A stretch of 64,000 nt of DNA, taken from NCBI GenBank assembly GCA_015956445.1, contig WIUZ02000001.1, forward strand, positions 2,914,001 to 2,978,000. The letters are read 5' to 3'. Below the pieces are notes generated by a model that was not told where the DNA came from, did not search any database, and worked only from the letters and a program-made list of their open reading frames with translations. Position numbers and translations under genes: made by a program. The DNA comes from Thelephora terrestris. Lineage: Eukaryota > Basidiomycota > Agaricomycetes > Thelephorales > Thelephoraceae. This document shows, one piece after another, positions 42,905 through 54,303 of the stretch. Numbering within the stretch: the stretch's first letter is position 1; every line of letters starts with the position of its first letter.

Positions 42905-42999
42905 CGCATCAGCAAATTGTGGAAAGTCTGAGAATTAGTTATAACTCCGTTGTCGGGGAAGTACCCCGATCGCCAGACTTTCCACGGTTTGCTGATGCG
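42905..42999. repeat. Long inverted repeat (26-bp arms, 43-nt loop)
   Basis: Arm 42,905-42,930 (cgcatcagcaaa..gtggaaagtctg) pairs with 42,974-42,999 at 24 of 26 positions. The loop contains the palindrome AGTTATAACT and a second small hairpin CGGGG-AAGTA-CCCCG. It lies outside any gene. Confidence 0.85.
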
Positions 43000-43504
43000 C
43001 TTGGCAGGTCTTGTGCATTGAATGCATCATCTCCCTAAATTCATACCTTGCTCTTCCCTGGTTGTGATTATTGTGTATAGGAATCGACACGAATGCAGTC
43101 ATACTTTGCCGATGAGCTTGGACGGAGGCGCATTTTCGTGGTTCAGCGGGTGCAGGTCCTCGACCTTTCCACCGGAAAGAACTATTTGATTAACTTTGCA
43201 TATCCCTGGTCCTAATAACCCAACGAGTAAATAGATGGATCGTACTGAATAATGTCAAGACTCGACCTGGCGCGATAAAGAAAAAAAGGGCAGTGCGTAC
43301 GTCGGACGCTTGATAGATAGCAAGAAATAAATAAACCTGATTCAGACCCCCTACTGCTACGGCGAGTCGTGCGAAGAAAATGCTCAAGTCCACAGTGTCT
43401 TATTGTTGATACATCTTCAAAATGATGGCTGGGTGTGCGATGTAAGGGTCAGTGCTGGTCCTGAATGTACTAAAAAGCAGAATAATTGCCTCGTATCTGA
43501 CGGT

Positions 43505-45077
43505 TCACTTCTTGGGACGGTACTTCTGAAACGTGTTGATATGTTCTTGAACCCTCTTCCAAGGAGAGTTGGGAACAGTTGGCACGACATCCGATAACCT
43601 CGGGAACAGCTGATGAAGGAAGTAGGCGACGATTAAGAGTGAGTTCTCGGAGGTGGAGACCGGCAATGCCCCGACGACGAGTTGGGATAGATGACAGTGA
43701 TTAGGGCCGGGTGGCTCCTGGTCGGATGGACTGGACAACGCGTCGTCTGGAATGTCTGACGGTATATCGAATGCGCTGAAATGAATTTGGAGGGTCTCGA
43801 GATGAATGCAATGGGTCGAAAGGGGGCGGAGACCGGCCAGTGTGATCTCTCCCGTGGATGTTGCACAGGGAGCGGCTCCAAGAAAGAGTTTGACGAGCTG
43901 CGGAAGGGCTTCGGCGAGTTGGGCGAGTGCCTCGTTCGTTAGCCGGGACTTGCATTGTATCGGACCGCAAAAGGATGTGACGGAAAGCGTCGTCAAGGAT
44001 TCGAACTTGTGGAGAGGAGCGAGGACTTGCGGGGTGAGATCACATTGGTTTTGGACTGCGAAGAAGAGCCGGCGCAAGGTCTGATGAAAGCCTTTGTCGA
44101 TGAGGAAACCAAACACGGCCACTATTTCCTCCGGTTGAAAGACGGTCGACGAAAATAAGACCGCTGAGTCGAGATTCTTGACGTTATGCAAAAGGTACTT
44201 CCACCCTCCCGCACCGTCCACCCTCGTTTCTAGGGTGCGCAAAGGGAAAGTGCCAGCGTCTGGGGAGACCGATAGCCGGTCCAAGTTTGCAAAAGTTACG
44301 CTAGCATCGCTCAGATTGGGAAGTCTGGTGACATGTTGTATCGCAGCGTCTGATAGATCTGATGACACCACGATGGATCGTAGGGCGGCTGTGGTCTTCA
44401 GCACCAATTTCGAGATAGCGTCCTGAACGGCACGATCTCCGGAGGAGTCCTGGAACCGCAACTCTTCGAGCGTCTCGACGGGGAAGAAATCGAGAATGGG
44501 GCCCACGTTTGGGACGTCTGGAACCACGTGCACGTTGAGCGATGTCAGTCGAGGGGATAAGAAGAGGTTGATGTATACGAAGGTGTCCGCAGCTGAGTAC
44601 CACTCGAGAGATCGAAGGTTCGGTAGGAGATCAGCCGGTCTGAGAGCGCGCAACTCTCGCCATGCCCTTGATGAAGGACTTGGGCACGTCGAATCCTCGT
44701 AAATGATCAGGGTACGCATCCAACTAGCGTATCGGTTGACCCGTTCCCATTCCGGGGGGGACGGGTGTCGCTTGAAATCCTATTAAACGGCAGAACGACC
44801 ACGCGTCAGGGTGGATTGGGCAACACGAGCCGGAAGAAATTGCTCATACAAAGTACAGCTTGCTGCTATCCGATTCCCGGATCTCCCAGACCTCACTGGG
44901 GAAGCACCGGAACAAGTTGATAAGATCGTTTTGATATGAGCCCCACAGGACGCCCATCACGCTGGCTTCGATGGCCCGACAAGTGCACGCGAAAGAAACA
45001 GCCGAAGGTCGCTCCAGGTTGATGATTTCCACCGCAACGAGGCGGAGGATGTCGTCTAATAGTAGGCATGGGTGCAT
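43505..45077 (-). CDS. F-box/LRR-like protein
   Basis: Two exons. Exon 1 starts MHPCLLLDDILRLVAVEIIN and has the basidiomycete F-box pattern (LERPSAVSFACTCRAIEASV then LWGSYQNDLINLFRCFP), ending DSSKLYF. A GT-AG intron at about 44,779-44,850 joins DFKRHPSPPEWERVNRYASW in exon 2. The C-terminal ~400 residues are leucine-rich repeats without strict spacing (LLPNLRSLEWYSAADTFVYI, VTRLPNLSDASVTFANLDRL, LAEALPQLVKLFLGAAP), ending in a basic tail (FQKYRPKK). F-box proteins are substrate adaptors of SCF ubiquitin ligases; the substrate is unknown. Such genes are greatly expanded and fast-evolving in agarics, which fits the decayed copy of its 3' end next door. Confidence 0.82.
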
Positions 45078-46337
45078 GGTTGAGTGTGGGAGCCAGTGTC
45101 ACGGTGCCTGTGCAGATGTTAAGCGAGAAGGCTCTGGATGCTTTATAGCGCATCAACCGCTGAGCAAGAACAGTCATGGTCGAGACGCGTAGGTGTCGTT
45201 TACCCGGAAAGGCTCTAGTCACAGGCTGGACCAAGCGCGAGGACAGAAAAGTCATTTCCGACCTGCCGGAGCAGCGCGCTCATCATTCCAAGTTCCAACA
45301 AACATATTCATCTGCATGACAGCTATCATATGCTTTGAAAATCACTCTCGATCACCTTACTAAACCCTGGTTGCAAAGGGGGAGAAGCTGACATGGCCGA
45401 CCGGGTATCGTTCCCTTAGCTCTAGTCCTACACCGAGGTCCGGGATCACTCTACTTCGCAATGACCTCGCCTCGGTCATCCGCCGGCTTTTCATGAACCC
45501 GCGCATCCTGATTGGCTGCTCAAACCACCACCCTCCGACCGATATTATCGCAGAAATCCGAGCTTCCAATAGCCCCACTTACGCATATACGCACCGCTGC
45601 TGCGCCTCGTATCTGCTCTCATTCAGCCTTAGCTGCTTCGGCGCTCGGTTTTATAATCAATTCGGGATGGGTTACCTACACTGTGTATCCGATACGAGGT
45701 GGTGGGGCAGTCTTTTGCGGACTAGCCCAATCTGTAGTCTTGCTGTGTCGACATTCATCGCCTCCCTGTGTAGTTCAATGTCGTTCCAGGCGTACGGGTG
45801 GGGGCAGAAGTCTACCGATCGCGATGGCGGTCCCACACCCACCCTCCTGTTCCTCGTTCCAGTCACAGACTTTCGAGGTTTGTGAGAGTGCCTATTGCCG
45901 TAAATGATGTGACTGCTTCGTCTCTACAAGTGGACTTATTACCTGTCAGGGGGCTTGTACGTGTCTTCTCATTGATTTCAGGGTCTCATCCTCCCTCGAA
46001 TTTTGACGGCAGATATCGCTATGTCGCAGTATTATCTGCCCTCTTAGATCAGATCTCTCGCTGTAACTTGTCGCCGGACTGATGCACTCTAGTACGTGGT
46101 GGTGCTCTGGGTCATTTGACAATATTCCCGTTCGTGGCCATTGCGTTACGCTAATACGTTCATTTGACCGTTTGATGCATCTAGAAACCGCACCCTGCAC
46201 GTATCTGCACCCTAAGAACAAATAGTGCTCATATTTCTACATCAAACAGTGATGATACACTGGTTTCACTTCGCCAGACTCAGTAGCCCCCATCTCACGA
46301 GTTGCCGTGATTCAATTGGCGAATCAGCTGAGTATAG
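45078..46337. other. Gene-free region between F-box and IAH1-like genes
   Basis: About 1.26 kb. Overlapping open frames near 45,490-45,910 on the plus strand have mixed composition and no family similarity. I see no repeat or RNA gene. It includes the F-box gene promoter. Confidence 0.5.
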
Positions 46338-47350
46338 TTACTCCAATCGCCTCGCTCTCACGCTCTCTCGAATATTGGACGGATCTATCTCGTCATGCCT
46401 AATAAAAGTCAGCTGCAGAAGCATCAAGGGTGGAAAGGGGACAAGGGGGACGTACCGCGGGATAACATACTGGAGTTTCTCGTGGTAAATTTCAGGGTAC
46501 GACTGTTTAATGGATTCGTTGATGACATTGTAGGCGAGCTGAGAACAAATGGACAATCAATGAATAGTTTCACACAGAATACGATGTCCCCGAACCTCAT
46601 AGCCTTTCGCATTGAGATGTAGACCATCCAAAAGGTACGCATCCAGGGCCTGTTCGTCTTTCCCAGCTGCTTCCCAAACCACAGTCCAAACATCAGCAAC
46701 AGCGACCCCCTCTTCCTGCGCCGTTCTGGCCACGGCCTCGGCGTACAGCTTGGTCATGTCGAAGTCTCTGTCGCACTTCCTCGGAGGGTCCCTAGAGGAT
46801 AGGTCCGCACCCCGCTGATGCGTGTTGACCGGTGGAGGGGAGATCAGTAGAATACGAGTTTTCGGCGAGTAGTACTCTGATGCGGGCGACCTGACCATCG
46901 TTATCAAGCGTTTCAAATTGGCGATGAATTGGACGAGGGGAACATGCTGGCGCTCTGGAGGAAGAACAGCATCATTTGCTCCAAACCAGATAGTCAGCAG
47001 GCGTACAGCAGGGACGTAAGGCTGCTGCTCCTTTTTGGCAAAGACCTATAGTGGATGGCAATTCAACTCGCCATTTGATATACCTTGATCAAAAGATCTG
47101 CCCAACTGACTTGTTCAAATACCGGAATCGCCCACTCGGTATTGTACCCAGATAACCCTGGGTTAATCACGTCCAATTTCCGGGCATATACAACTAAAAT
47201 ATCTCGGATCTATGAGCTCCATCTACATGGGAAGCGGTCACAGGAGAAGAACCCACAAGAAAGACGAGCCCCAACCCCTTCGAGCTCCCAGCTGGCTTGA
47301 GTGATTGAATCGCCAAAGAGCATAATCGCATCCAGGATGTTCGCAGCCAT
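46338..47350 (-). CDS. SGNH/GDSL esterase, IAH1-like
   Basis: This is an isoamyl-acetate-hydrolysing-esterase-type SGNH hydrolase. Block I reads MLFGDSITQ with the nucleophile Ser. After an intron the block II region is KLDVINPGLSGYNTEWAIPV. Block III is LLTIWFGANDAVLPP. Block V is LDGLHLNAKGYEV with the Asp/His pair. The remainder includes LVQFIANLKRLITMV, TRILLISPPPVNTHQ and VADVWTVVWEAAGKDEQ. A last GT-AG intron (about 46,404-46,460) gives QYVIPR|HDEIDPSNIRESVRARRLE before the stop. The enzyme would hydrolyse short-chain or acetate esters in the cytosol; the natural substrate is unknown. No signal peptide is seen. Starts of this gene and SEN34 are only 119 bp apart and divergent, suggesting a shared promoter. 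Confidence 0.88.
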
Positions 47351-47469
47351 CTTGTCGGTCGCCAGCGCAAGTACAGATTGTGGCCTAAGATGCGGAATGG
47401 AACCGAGGGCGGATGATCGAGATCAAATCAGCGAACGGGCGCCAAAGTGCTTGATCACTACCTTTCACC

Positions 47470-48541
47470 ATGGAGGGTGGTCGCAGGGTACCGCTTCTGG
47501 TTTCCGACAAGAAAGCCTTTGTATGGGATATTGATGGTATGTCAGTGGCGTAGGGGTGTGGCCGGCTATATTAAACCACGTCCAAGAGCAGATATCGCGG
47601 TGATTCGGACTGAGTATAGGGTCTGCGGTACTCTACTCGGGACTTTACCACATCTATCACAGCAGAACGTCTTTCTGGGCGTCCCGCTCGTTCTCTCACC
47701 AGAGGAAGCGGTGCTATTGGTTAACAAAGGTGAAGAACCATTACTTCCCTCCAGGACACCAGGGATCTCACGGGGTTGGTTAGGGTTCGCTGTCTTGGTC
47801 GATGATCCGGCTGCCCATTCTTCGCCTGAGCTTGCTGCCTTGGAAAAATGGAATTTGGGACGAAGCGAGCTCGTCCAGAGTCAGATAGCCGCTCTAGAGG
47901 CGAAAGACACAGGGAGTCATTCCAAAGACATGTCGATGTCTGAGAAAGCCCAGCAGAAAAGGGAACAGCGGGAAGCACGGCGAGCGGCGGCGACTGCGAT
48001 CAAAACCGACGCGGATGCTGCTCTAAGCGTTTCCAGAGTGCCGGTTCAAGCACCCCGACCACCGCGGACTGCTCCCACGTATACTGTTATAATTCCCGGG
48101 ACGTCGACTTCCTTTTCGTGGTATACGCAGGAGCCGCACGCATACTCTACGATCCAGGCCGCAAAAGACGCGGGGATCTGGTCCTATCCGTCTGATCTCA
48201 CTGAACGCGCGAAATGTGCTGTATTTCAGGACCTATGGGAAAAGGGATATTACATGGGTGGGGGTCTGAAGTTCGGCGGAGACTTTCTCGTCTATCCAGG
48301 TATTCCGATCAGGGTGACTTCTCTTCAACTTGGCTCACGACTTTCAGGCGACCCGCTGCGGTATCATTCTCATTTCACTGCAACGGTCATCGAATCTCCG
48401 GATAAATCAATTATGCCCATGGAAATTGTAGCCCACGGGAGACTTGGGACCGCTACGAAGAAGACGCACTTGTTCTGCACGTGGGATGAGGCTGTGGGTG
48501 ATGTGAGCTATGTATCCATCGAGTGGGCGGGTTTCGGTTAG
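47470..48541 (+). CDS. SEN34: tRNA-splicing endonuclease subunit SEN34
   Basis: This is one of the two catalytic subunits that excise pre-tRNA introns. The start MEGGRRVPLLVSDKKAFVWD leads into DID|DIAVIRTEYRVCGTLLGTLP over an intron, the family's N-terminal block (RxxxRICGxLxGTLP). A long Lys/Arg/Glu helix follows (SEKAQQKREQREARRAAATA). The nuclease fold reads FQDLWEKGYYMGGGLKFGGD (catalytic Tyr), LVYPG|DPLRYHSHFTATV (catalytic His, joined over an intron) and TATKKTHLFCTWDE (catalytic Lys). The second intron (about 48,299-48,346) is 48 nt, a multiple of three and free of stops, so it looks like an open frame unless the family alignment is used. It would cleave the 3' splice site in the four-subunit Sen complex. 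Confidence 0.92.
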
Positions 48542-49800
48542 GTTTTGTACTCCATATACGCTGGTGTACACCTATGCAACGATGTGCCGGATAATCTGCC
48601 TGTCGGGTCATAATCAACAACAGTTGGACCAGGTGAGAGACTACCAGATTGGCGAAGGGGCGTCAAGACGGACGTTTCGGCCCCGTCCCTCTCGCCCTCG
48701 ATTGTGCAATCCCCCAAGACCCCACCGACAAGATCCGCCTTCGGCTCGTGGTCACTGTACATTGGTAGGGTCTCCCAAGGCCCGTCTGCGGTGGATATCA
48801 GTGCCCTAAATAGCACTGGCAGTGTCTTTCATCTTGAGGCTAACATACATACTGACTATATGTGGCATCACAAGGGTTTCCATGGCGGAACCGCCCCAGA
48901 TCACTTTGCGTAGGCCCCCGAGACATGCCAGCGCGCGATCAATCGATCAATGCTAATAGCCTGCGCATCGCCTATGAAATGTACCCTTCACAAAAACCAT
49001 TAGTACAACGGCCCGATGGGCGGTGCCCAATCTAGAACCAACGCTTACAATCTAGCTGGTGAACCAAAGCGGTGGTCCTTGAAGATGGGATATCGACCTA
49101 GATGTCCCGAGAGCCTCTCGTCTGGAATTTACGTGATTCTCCGCCGGACTCCTACCAGTGCTTGAACTACTGCGATTGTGCAACTCGATGAATGCCACTC
49201 TGCGATTCCGTCCCCCCGGCTGAGACATCAGGGTCCACACATCAAAGAAGATTGGACATTTACGGCTGCTTCATGACTGGATCAACTGTTTTATGACGTC
49301 CACAGCGCCCAGCTGGAGCTACTTCGTATTTCGTATTTGAGAGTGGTTGTGCCTTGAGTCATTGACGCATTGGGGTTTTTCCGTTTGCTCTCACCATAGC
49401 AAGTTTTAACGCCCCTCTCCCAGGCGTGTAAACGTGTTAGGCAATGGGGAGTGAGAGCGTCGTAATATGCTCCGAGTTACCCGCTTTAGTGACTGAATCA
49501 CTGAGGCAGCGCTCCCAATCTCTGAATAGAACGAAGCGGTGTAATAGATTTGACAAACGGCGAAATGCTTTGGACCAGGGTCATTGCTGCGGCGTTCGCC
49601 AATGATGATGAAGACCCGACATCAACGAACTGGGTACCGTCACCAGTCCAGCACTTCACCACGTTTGGCGCTGTCGCATGTTCACCGCTAGTACCTTCGA
49701 GTGGGACGGGATGCATCGAGGTCCTCATTTCGCAGAGCACTACACAAGGCGAATACATATGACTAACCGTACGACGAATTTCGTTGCAGTAGCGATAGAA
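48542..49800. other. Gene-free region between SEN34 and EI24-like genes
   Basis: About 1.26 kb with only short, unsupported open frames on both strands. It holds the SEN34 3' UTR and, at the right, the 3' UTR of the EI24-like gene. No repeat or RNA gene was recognised. Confidence 0.5.
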
Positions 49801-51299
49801 TCAATCCAACTTCTTTCTCCCTATGTTCACCCTTCGGCGCCCAGCCGCCAAAGGGGCCGGCATGGGTTGACTTGCCGCGCTAGCATGGAGTTCAATGGTT
49901 TCAGTATCAGCGCCTTCTTCTATATTTTCAATTCCATCAGCAAATCCGTATCCCTCAGACTTCCTCCCAAACTTTGAGCTGGCGCCACTTGATGGAGCTG
50001 AAGGACTGGCGGCTCGTTTGCCGCCCGCACCAACGCTCAGGGCACGTACGATCAAGTCGTTCATCAGGATAACCAGCCGGAAGATAGGTAGGCGGAGCGG
50101 GACGAAGGGAGAGGGGTGTCGGATCGCTTCTGACCCTTCGGATGGAATCGGATTGTACGGATCTGCAGGAAGTGGACGGGATCTTGTCGCCATGATGATG
50201 TACTGTCAAGTACGGCCCTACGATTGGACAACGTCGTTGTTGAACGAGAGTGAGGGTACTCACGTAAGGGTATATAAGTGCGAAGATCACGGCATTCGTG
50301 AGGCTGTTTCCCCAGTTGCACATGAACGCGGCAGGCATACCTAGCGTATATTATGAGCGGGGGTTGTGGGTCAGGTTAGGGAAAACTGTACCAAAGGCGA
50401 GATAGTACGCCCAACGCTCTTCGATATGCCTCACACGACGAGGCAAAGAGAAGCCTCTCGCGATCCAGGCGCCCTCAAAACAGTAGTATCTGTCGCCGTG
50501 TAATCAGCAACACTTCAAGATGAAGAGAAATTTCCATCCGGCTTACGAATCGACCCAACAGAAAAACGCAAAAGCCAATATAGGCCCAAGCATGAGCCGG
50601 GACAATGGGATTGAGCTCAACACCACCGAGAGCAGCGCGCATGACAATATCATTACTGCCCTGTATGCGCTTGTCGCGACTGAGTTGAGCATTCCGGCAT
50701 ATCCCACTGGTTGTTGTTGAACGACCGCGCGGTTTCCGTGCTGGAGGGTAAACGCACGTCGGGCAACGACGTTACACCACGCGGACTGGAGGCAGATATC
50801 ACGTATATCAAAACAATGACCACGAGGAAGAACGCTTTCACAGACATTCAGGTAGAGTGAAGCTCCGACGATCGGACCTAGCCACAGGGCCTGATAAAAC
50901 CACCCCAGGTTCCGATGAATGAACCCCCTCTCAGATAAGGAATCGGCTGGACTCCCATGTTTTCGTGAGGCGAGGCTAACCAAGAACTCGAAGATCCAGA
51001 TGGAGATGAGCGAGACTCCATTCAGCAGTCCAGATTTCAAAACGTTGCCTTGAATTTCCGCATCACTTCCTTTTGCATTTTCTGTTTAGCTCTCAAATCC
51101 CAAAATATTTGCAATGAAGACCAGCGAAAAAATCGGTCGCCTCACCTTTTATCAGCCTCAGCGCGTAATCCCACCGGAATGCGTCAATGAGCCCGGCCTT
51201 GGCCCACTTTAGGTGAAGCAGTAGCGTTTCGGCTAAGGGAATAAAAACCGGATAGCTTGCCCTTGAGGGAGCAAGGGAGTACGGAGACGAGCCAACCAT
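49801..51299 (-). CDS. EI24-family multi-pass membrane protein
   Basis: The likely start is MVGSSPYSLAPSRASYPVF, followed by AGLIDAFRWDYALRLIKG (the family's DAFRWD block). After an intron with KSGLLNGVSLISIWIFEFLV come HRNLGWFYQALWLGPIVGAS, YAGMLNSVATSAYRAVMILS, RLMLGPILAFAFFCWVDSYY and CFEGAWIARGFSLPRRVRHI. After a further intron comes GMPAAFMCNWGNSLTNAVIF. These fit the EI24/etoposide-induced 2.4 family (ER-located, linked to autophagy and transport in animals). Several hydrophobic segments give 5-6 TM helices. After the last intron the cytosolic tail is Pro/Ser-rich (RSRPLPADPYNPIPSEGS) and ends RRRVNIGRKKLD. The open frame extends upstream to 51,587, but that sequence does not fit the family. 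Confidence 0.82.
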
Positions 51300-51721
51300 T
51301 GTGAGCGTTAGGGAACAGGTCGACTTCAGACCTCGTTGAGGCCTGCAACCTCCGGGTTTTGCCCACGCGACGTGGGCGTGCCGTACCACGTGACCTCGGA
51401 TCAGAGCTTTGTTTGTTTCCGGAGCCTTAGCCAAACATACATACCCCGATCGCACGAACCTCCAGTCGATCATAGATCGTGATTGGTGATTCACAAGGTG
51501 AAGATTCATTGTACGCGTACAGCTAAGGAGGAATAAGGGAGATACGAATAAAAAAGGGCAGAATCGATAGCACCTAGACTGTACCATTTACAGAGGGAAC
51601 AGAAAACAAGAAAAGTGAAAGGGGAGATACGGCGTGACCATGTCCGGGGTCAGCGAATGTAGAGGCAGGGACGTGACTGAATGAAGCCGGCAGTAGTCGG
51701 AAAAAAGGTGCTACATCACGC
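51300..51721. other. Spacer between EI24-like and histone H1 genes
   Basis: About 420 bases, AG-rich near 51,590-51,640. It carries the upstream region of the EI24-like gene and the H1 3' UTR. No gene recognised. Confidence 0.5.
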
Positions 51722-53079
51722 TTACTTACGAGCGGCGGTCTGTTCCGATGTCAGTTCAATCTACGTACTCCTTAGGGAATAACAGACCTTTCTCTTGGTA
51801 CCGGACGCCGGCTTAGAAGTTTGTTTAGAGGAAGCTTTGGCGGCAGTCTTCCTCCCCGCCGACTTGGCGGAAGTGGCTTTGCTCTCAGGAGACTTCTTCG
51901 TCTTAGACACCGGTTTTTTGGAGGCGGGCTTCTTCCCGGTGACTTCCTGTTTTTGATGTCAGATGATTAGACATAGGTACTACGAATATTGGCTTACCTT
52001 CTTGGCAGCGTCTCGTCGCGAGGACGCAGTGGACTTCTTCGTAGAGGCGGCCTTAGTAGTAGACTTAGAGGAAGGCTTCAAGGCCTTCTTGGTTGCTGGT
52101 TCTGGCTTGGCCTTCGTCCTCGAGGCTGTCTTCGCTGGCTTAGCAGAAATTCTGGGTTCTTTGGCCTCTTTCTTCACGGTTGCCTTCTTCGTCGTGTCTC
52201 TAGTTTCTTTGGTAGCAGTGTCCTTCTTAGCTGCGGGTTTCTTCGTGGCGGAGGATTTCGTGGCCTTGGTGACGGTGGTTCTGGATCCCGATCTGGTGGC
52301 GGACTTGGCTGGGGCTTTCCTAGTGGATGTGGATCTGGGAGCCTTTGCGGGTTTGTTCTGACGGGGTATTAGTTTTACTCGTAACGTCCCAGTTGGCTCC
52401 TCACCTCCTTGGTGTCGACATCATCGTTCTTGGCGACAGTCTTTGGTGGGAGCTTAACGCGTCCAGAAAGGCCTGTGTAGAGAAGCTGAGGAGGCATCAG
52501 ACGAATGCAGTAACTGGCATACCTTTAGGTAGGTAGAAAGTTCCTTTGTCGGCTCCATTAGAGATCGCCTTGTTTAGTTGGGTGACCTGCGCGGGTCCCA
52601 ATTCCAAACTATAGGTCGTCTCAACAAATCTGCGAAGCATAATTAGTGGTTGAACGAAGCGGGGGACATGCGCAGGGTATTTGAGTAACGTACTTCTTAA
52701 TTTGGGGCCTGGAAACACCAACTCGCGCGTACTCGCGATGCTCCGCAATGCACTCCTGGAAACAGGTCAAAGCACGTGAGTTTCACTGTACGTAGGCAGC
52801 AGATGGGGTGAATCGCGCAGATGAAGGCTTATCGAGCGGATGAAGGCGGGTGATGGCGAGTGTGCACGGTTCACCACGATCCACCCAACTTGTCCCACTT
52901 TGGAAGTTGCGTTCACATCGCCGAAATGCAGCGCGAATGACGCGAGCAGATGAGTTGTCAAGCCCAGATGGCTAGGCAGGGGAATAATCGGCCACGCATC
53001 TCACCTTGATCATTTCAACCCATGGAGGATGGCTGGGGATTTTAGCGGGTGCGGTCTTGGACGCAGCTTTGGGAGCCAT
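51722..53079 (-). CDS. Linker histone H1
   Basis: The start MAPKAASKTAPAKIPSHPPW leads into the winged-helix (H15) domain: WVEMIKECIAEHREYARVGV, RPQIKKFVETTYSLELGPAQ, VTQLNKAISNGADKGTFYLP. It is split by about three introns inside the globular region. The C-terminal tail is long, Lys/Ala/Ser/Thr-rich with many KP and SK repeats (KKPAAKKDTATKETRDTTKK, KPSSKSTTKAASTKKSTASS), as in H1. Two introns lie in the tail, and the last exon is only TAARK plus stop. It binds linker DNA and compacts chromatin. Introns in the gene are typical of basidiomycete H1. Minus-strand Lys/Ala codons make the opposite strand look like open frames rich in Leu/Val/Phe; these are shadows. Confidence 0.92.
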
Positions 53080-53706
53080 TTCTTGTGGAATTTACAGTCG
53101 TTTTGATAGGATGTTTGAGAAGGATCAAAGAGGCCAGAAGGGCTTAAGGCAGACAAGTGAAGTCGCGGGTAAAGGAACGCGGCGGATGGTGGGGGGGTTG
53201 AAGAGAGAAGATGGGAGTGTGTGAAATTCCTAGGGGACCGTGTCTGCAATAAACAAGACCACGTGACCATCCATTATCGGCACAAGCAACGAGAGACTTG
53301 GCGAGCAAGATAAATCTCAGAGAGATTTCCAGTGTCCTCGGGAGACAGCTGAAGGCGAGAGCTTGCGTTTTATTCACAAGTAAATGGCATGGTAAACATT
53401 ATCTGGGGGAATAGGTCGGCCATGACGGTCTGGGAACATTTGCCGCCGTTTGGGCGCCAGGGCCTGTGCAAGATAATCGTAGATCAAAAAACACTGACCT
53501 TCAATCCTTTAGTTATCTTTCTAGCCATGGAGTGTGGTGATGATGGTCGCAGAGTGCGTTGGAAGGAAACTATGATGAGACGATGGAGAGAGCATGATTC
53601 ACAGACGGGTGACATTGGATTTGATTGTGTCACATTCGTTACGCCTGTTTCGCCCGATCGCGTTGTCACCTACTAGTAATTCCGACGCTTCTAAAGCCAT
53701 CCATAC
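53080..53706. promoter_or_regulatory. Divergent promoter region of histone H1 and MZM1
   Basis: About 630 bases between divergent starts, with short open frames but no family match. I see no canonical histone-cluster element. Confidence 0.45.
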
Positions 53707-54295
53707 ATGGCTGGAATTACCCCCCAACTCCAAGCCGCAGCTCGTTCTGCATATAGGAACCTCTATAGGGCATCTGCCTCTACTTTTGCTGGTAAGTCAT
53801 TCAGGGGCGACCTCCGAACCTGATACTTAACCATAATATTGACGAGCAGGTGACAATGAGATCCTCTTTGGTTGGTTTCAGGCTTTGTCACTTCTAAATT
53901 GTTGTTTTGAACGCATTTATTAGCATTTCGCCAGAAGATGCGCGCGGATGCTCTACAGTACAAGGGCCAGACGGATCCCAAGGCCTACGAGGACTCTGCG
54001 AAGTTGGGAAACGAAGTCGCAACCATCCTTCGTAAGAACTTTGTCCAGGCACAACGCGTTGCTTCCGGAACGGACGAAAAGTGGAGTGAGTGCGCTCTGT
54101 CTCTCGTTCTCGCCTTGTCTGACGTCCTTTGAAGAAATTCGAATTACCGAACACACCGAACTTGGCAATAACGATTCCATCAAGGATCCCCCTCCGATGC
54201 CGACTCGCGGGAAGGGCAGGCGAGTGAAGTGCGTGCAAACATTCCCTTCGCCCTTTATCCTCGACACTTACCTGAACAGGTGTTGTTCTGAATGA
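53707..54295 (+). CDS. MZM1: MZM1/LYRM7-type complex III assembly factor
   Basis: This is an LYR-family mitochondrial matrix chaperone that stabilises the Rieske protein (Rip1) before complex III insertion. Spliced from five exons: MAGITPQLQAAARSAYRNLY RASASTFAG|DNEILF|AFRQKMRADALQ, then DPKAYEDSAKLGNEVATIL, RKNFVQAQRV, and |KIRITEHTELGNNDSIKDPP. It ends GKGRRVK|CCSE plus stop. Both the HTELGxNxSIxDP block and the K-C-rich end match the family (yeast ends FKCSDKKQ). The aromatic/Leu/Arg spacing of the LYR motif (AYRNLYRAS) is present as AYRxLxR. The final intron can end at either of two AG sites, 54,279 or 54,303; the first gives this stop. Confidence 0.85.
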
Positions 54296-54303
54296 ATTCC
54301 TAG

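Larger units (their letters stand above)
40690..43504. repeat. Diverged direct-repeat block derived from the F-box gene 3' flank
   Basis: No intact gene is seen. Three related, diverged units occur at about 41,278-41,650, 41,695-42,240 and 43,013-43,640. They share a block near GCGCCATCTC...TGCTCTGCCC, a block near GTCGGACGCTTAA...GCAAGAA and GAAAA TGCTCGGGTACAC. A second pair relates about 40,735-40,930 to 42,275-42,430 (shared CTGCTCAGTGGG and GATCCCCCCCTCC). The rightmost unit runs into the last codons of the F-box gene, so the block looks like repeated duplication of that gene's 3' flank, now decayed. Exact unit borders need an alignment. Confidence 0.7.

Noticed and set aside
40690-43504. 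Repeat block as terminal repeats of a retroelement
   Set aside because: I see no coding remnants, primer-binding site or matched ends; the units match the F-box gene flank instead.
45490-45910. Two overlapping ~130-codon frames on the plus strand
   Set aside because: No family similarity, odd composition and mutual overlap in different frames; judged random.
51300-51587. Upstream extension of the EI24-like protein
   Set aside because: The open frame continues but its sequence does not resemble the family, and an ATG at 51,299 fits the conserved start.
52000-52370. Hydrophobic Leu/Val/Phe-rich frames on the plus strand
   Set aside because: They are the antisense of the Lys/Ala-rich tail of histone H1.
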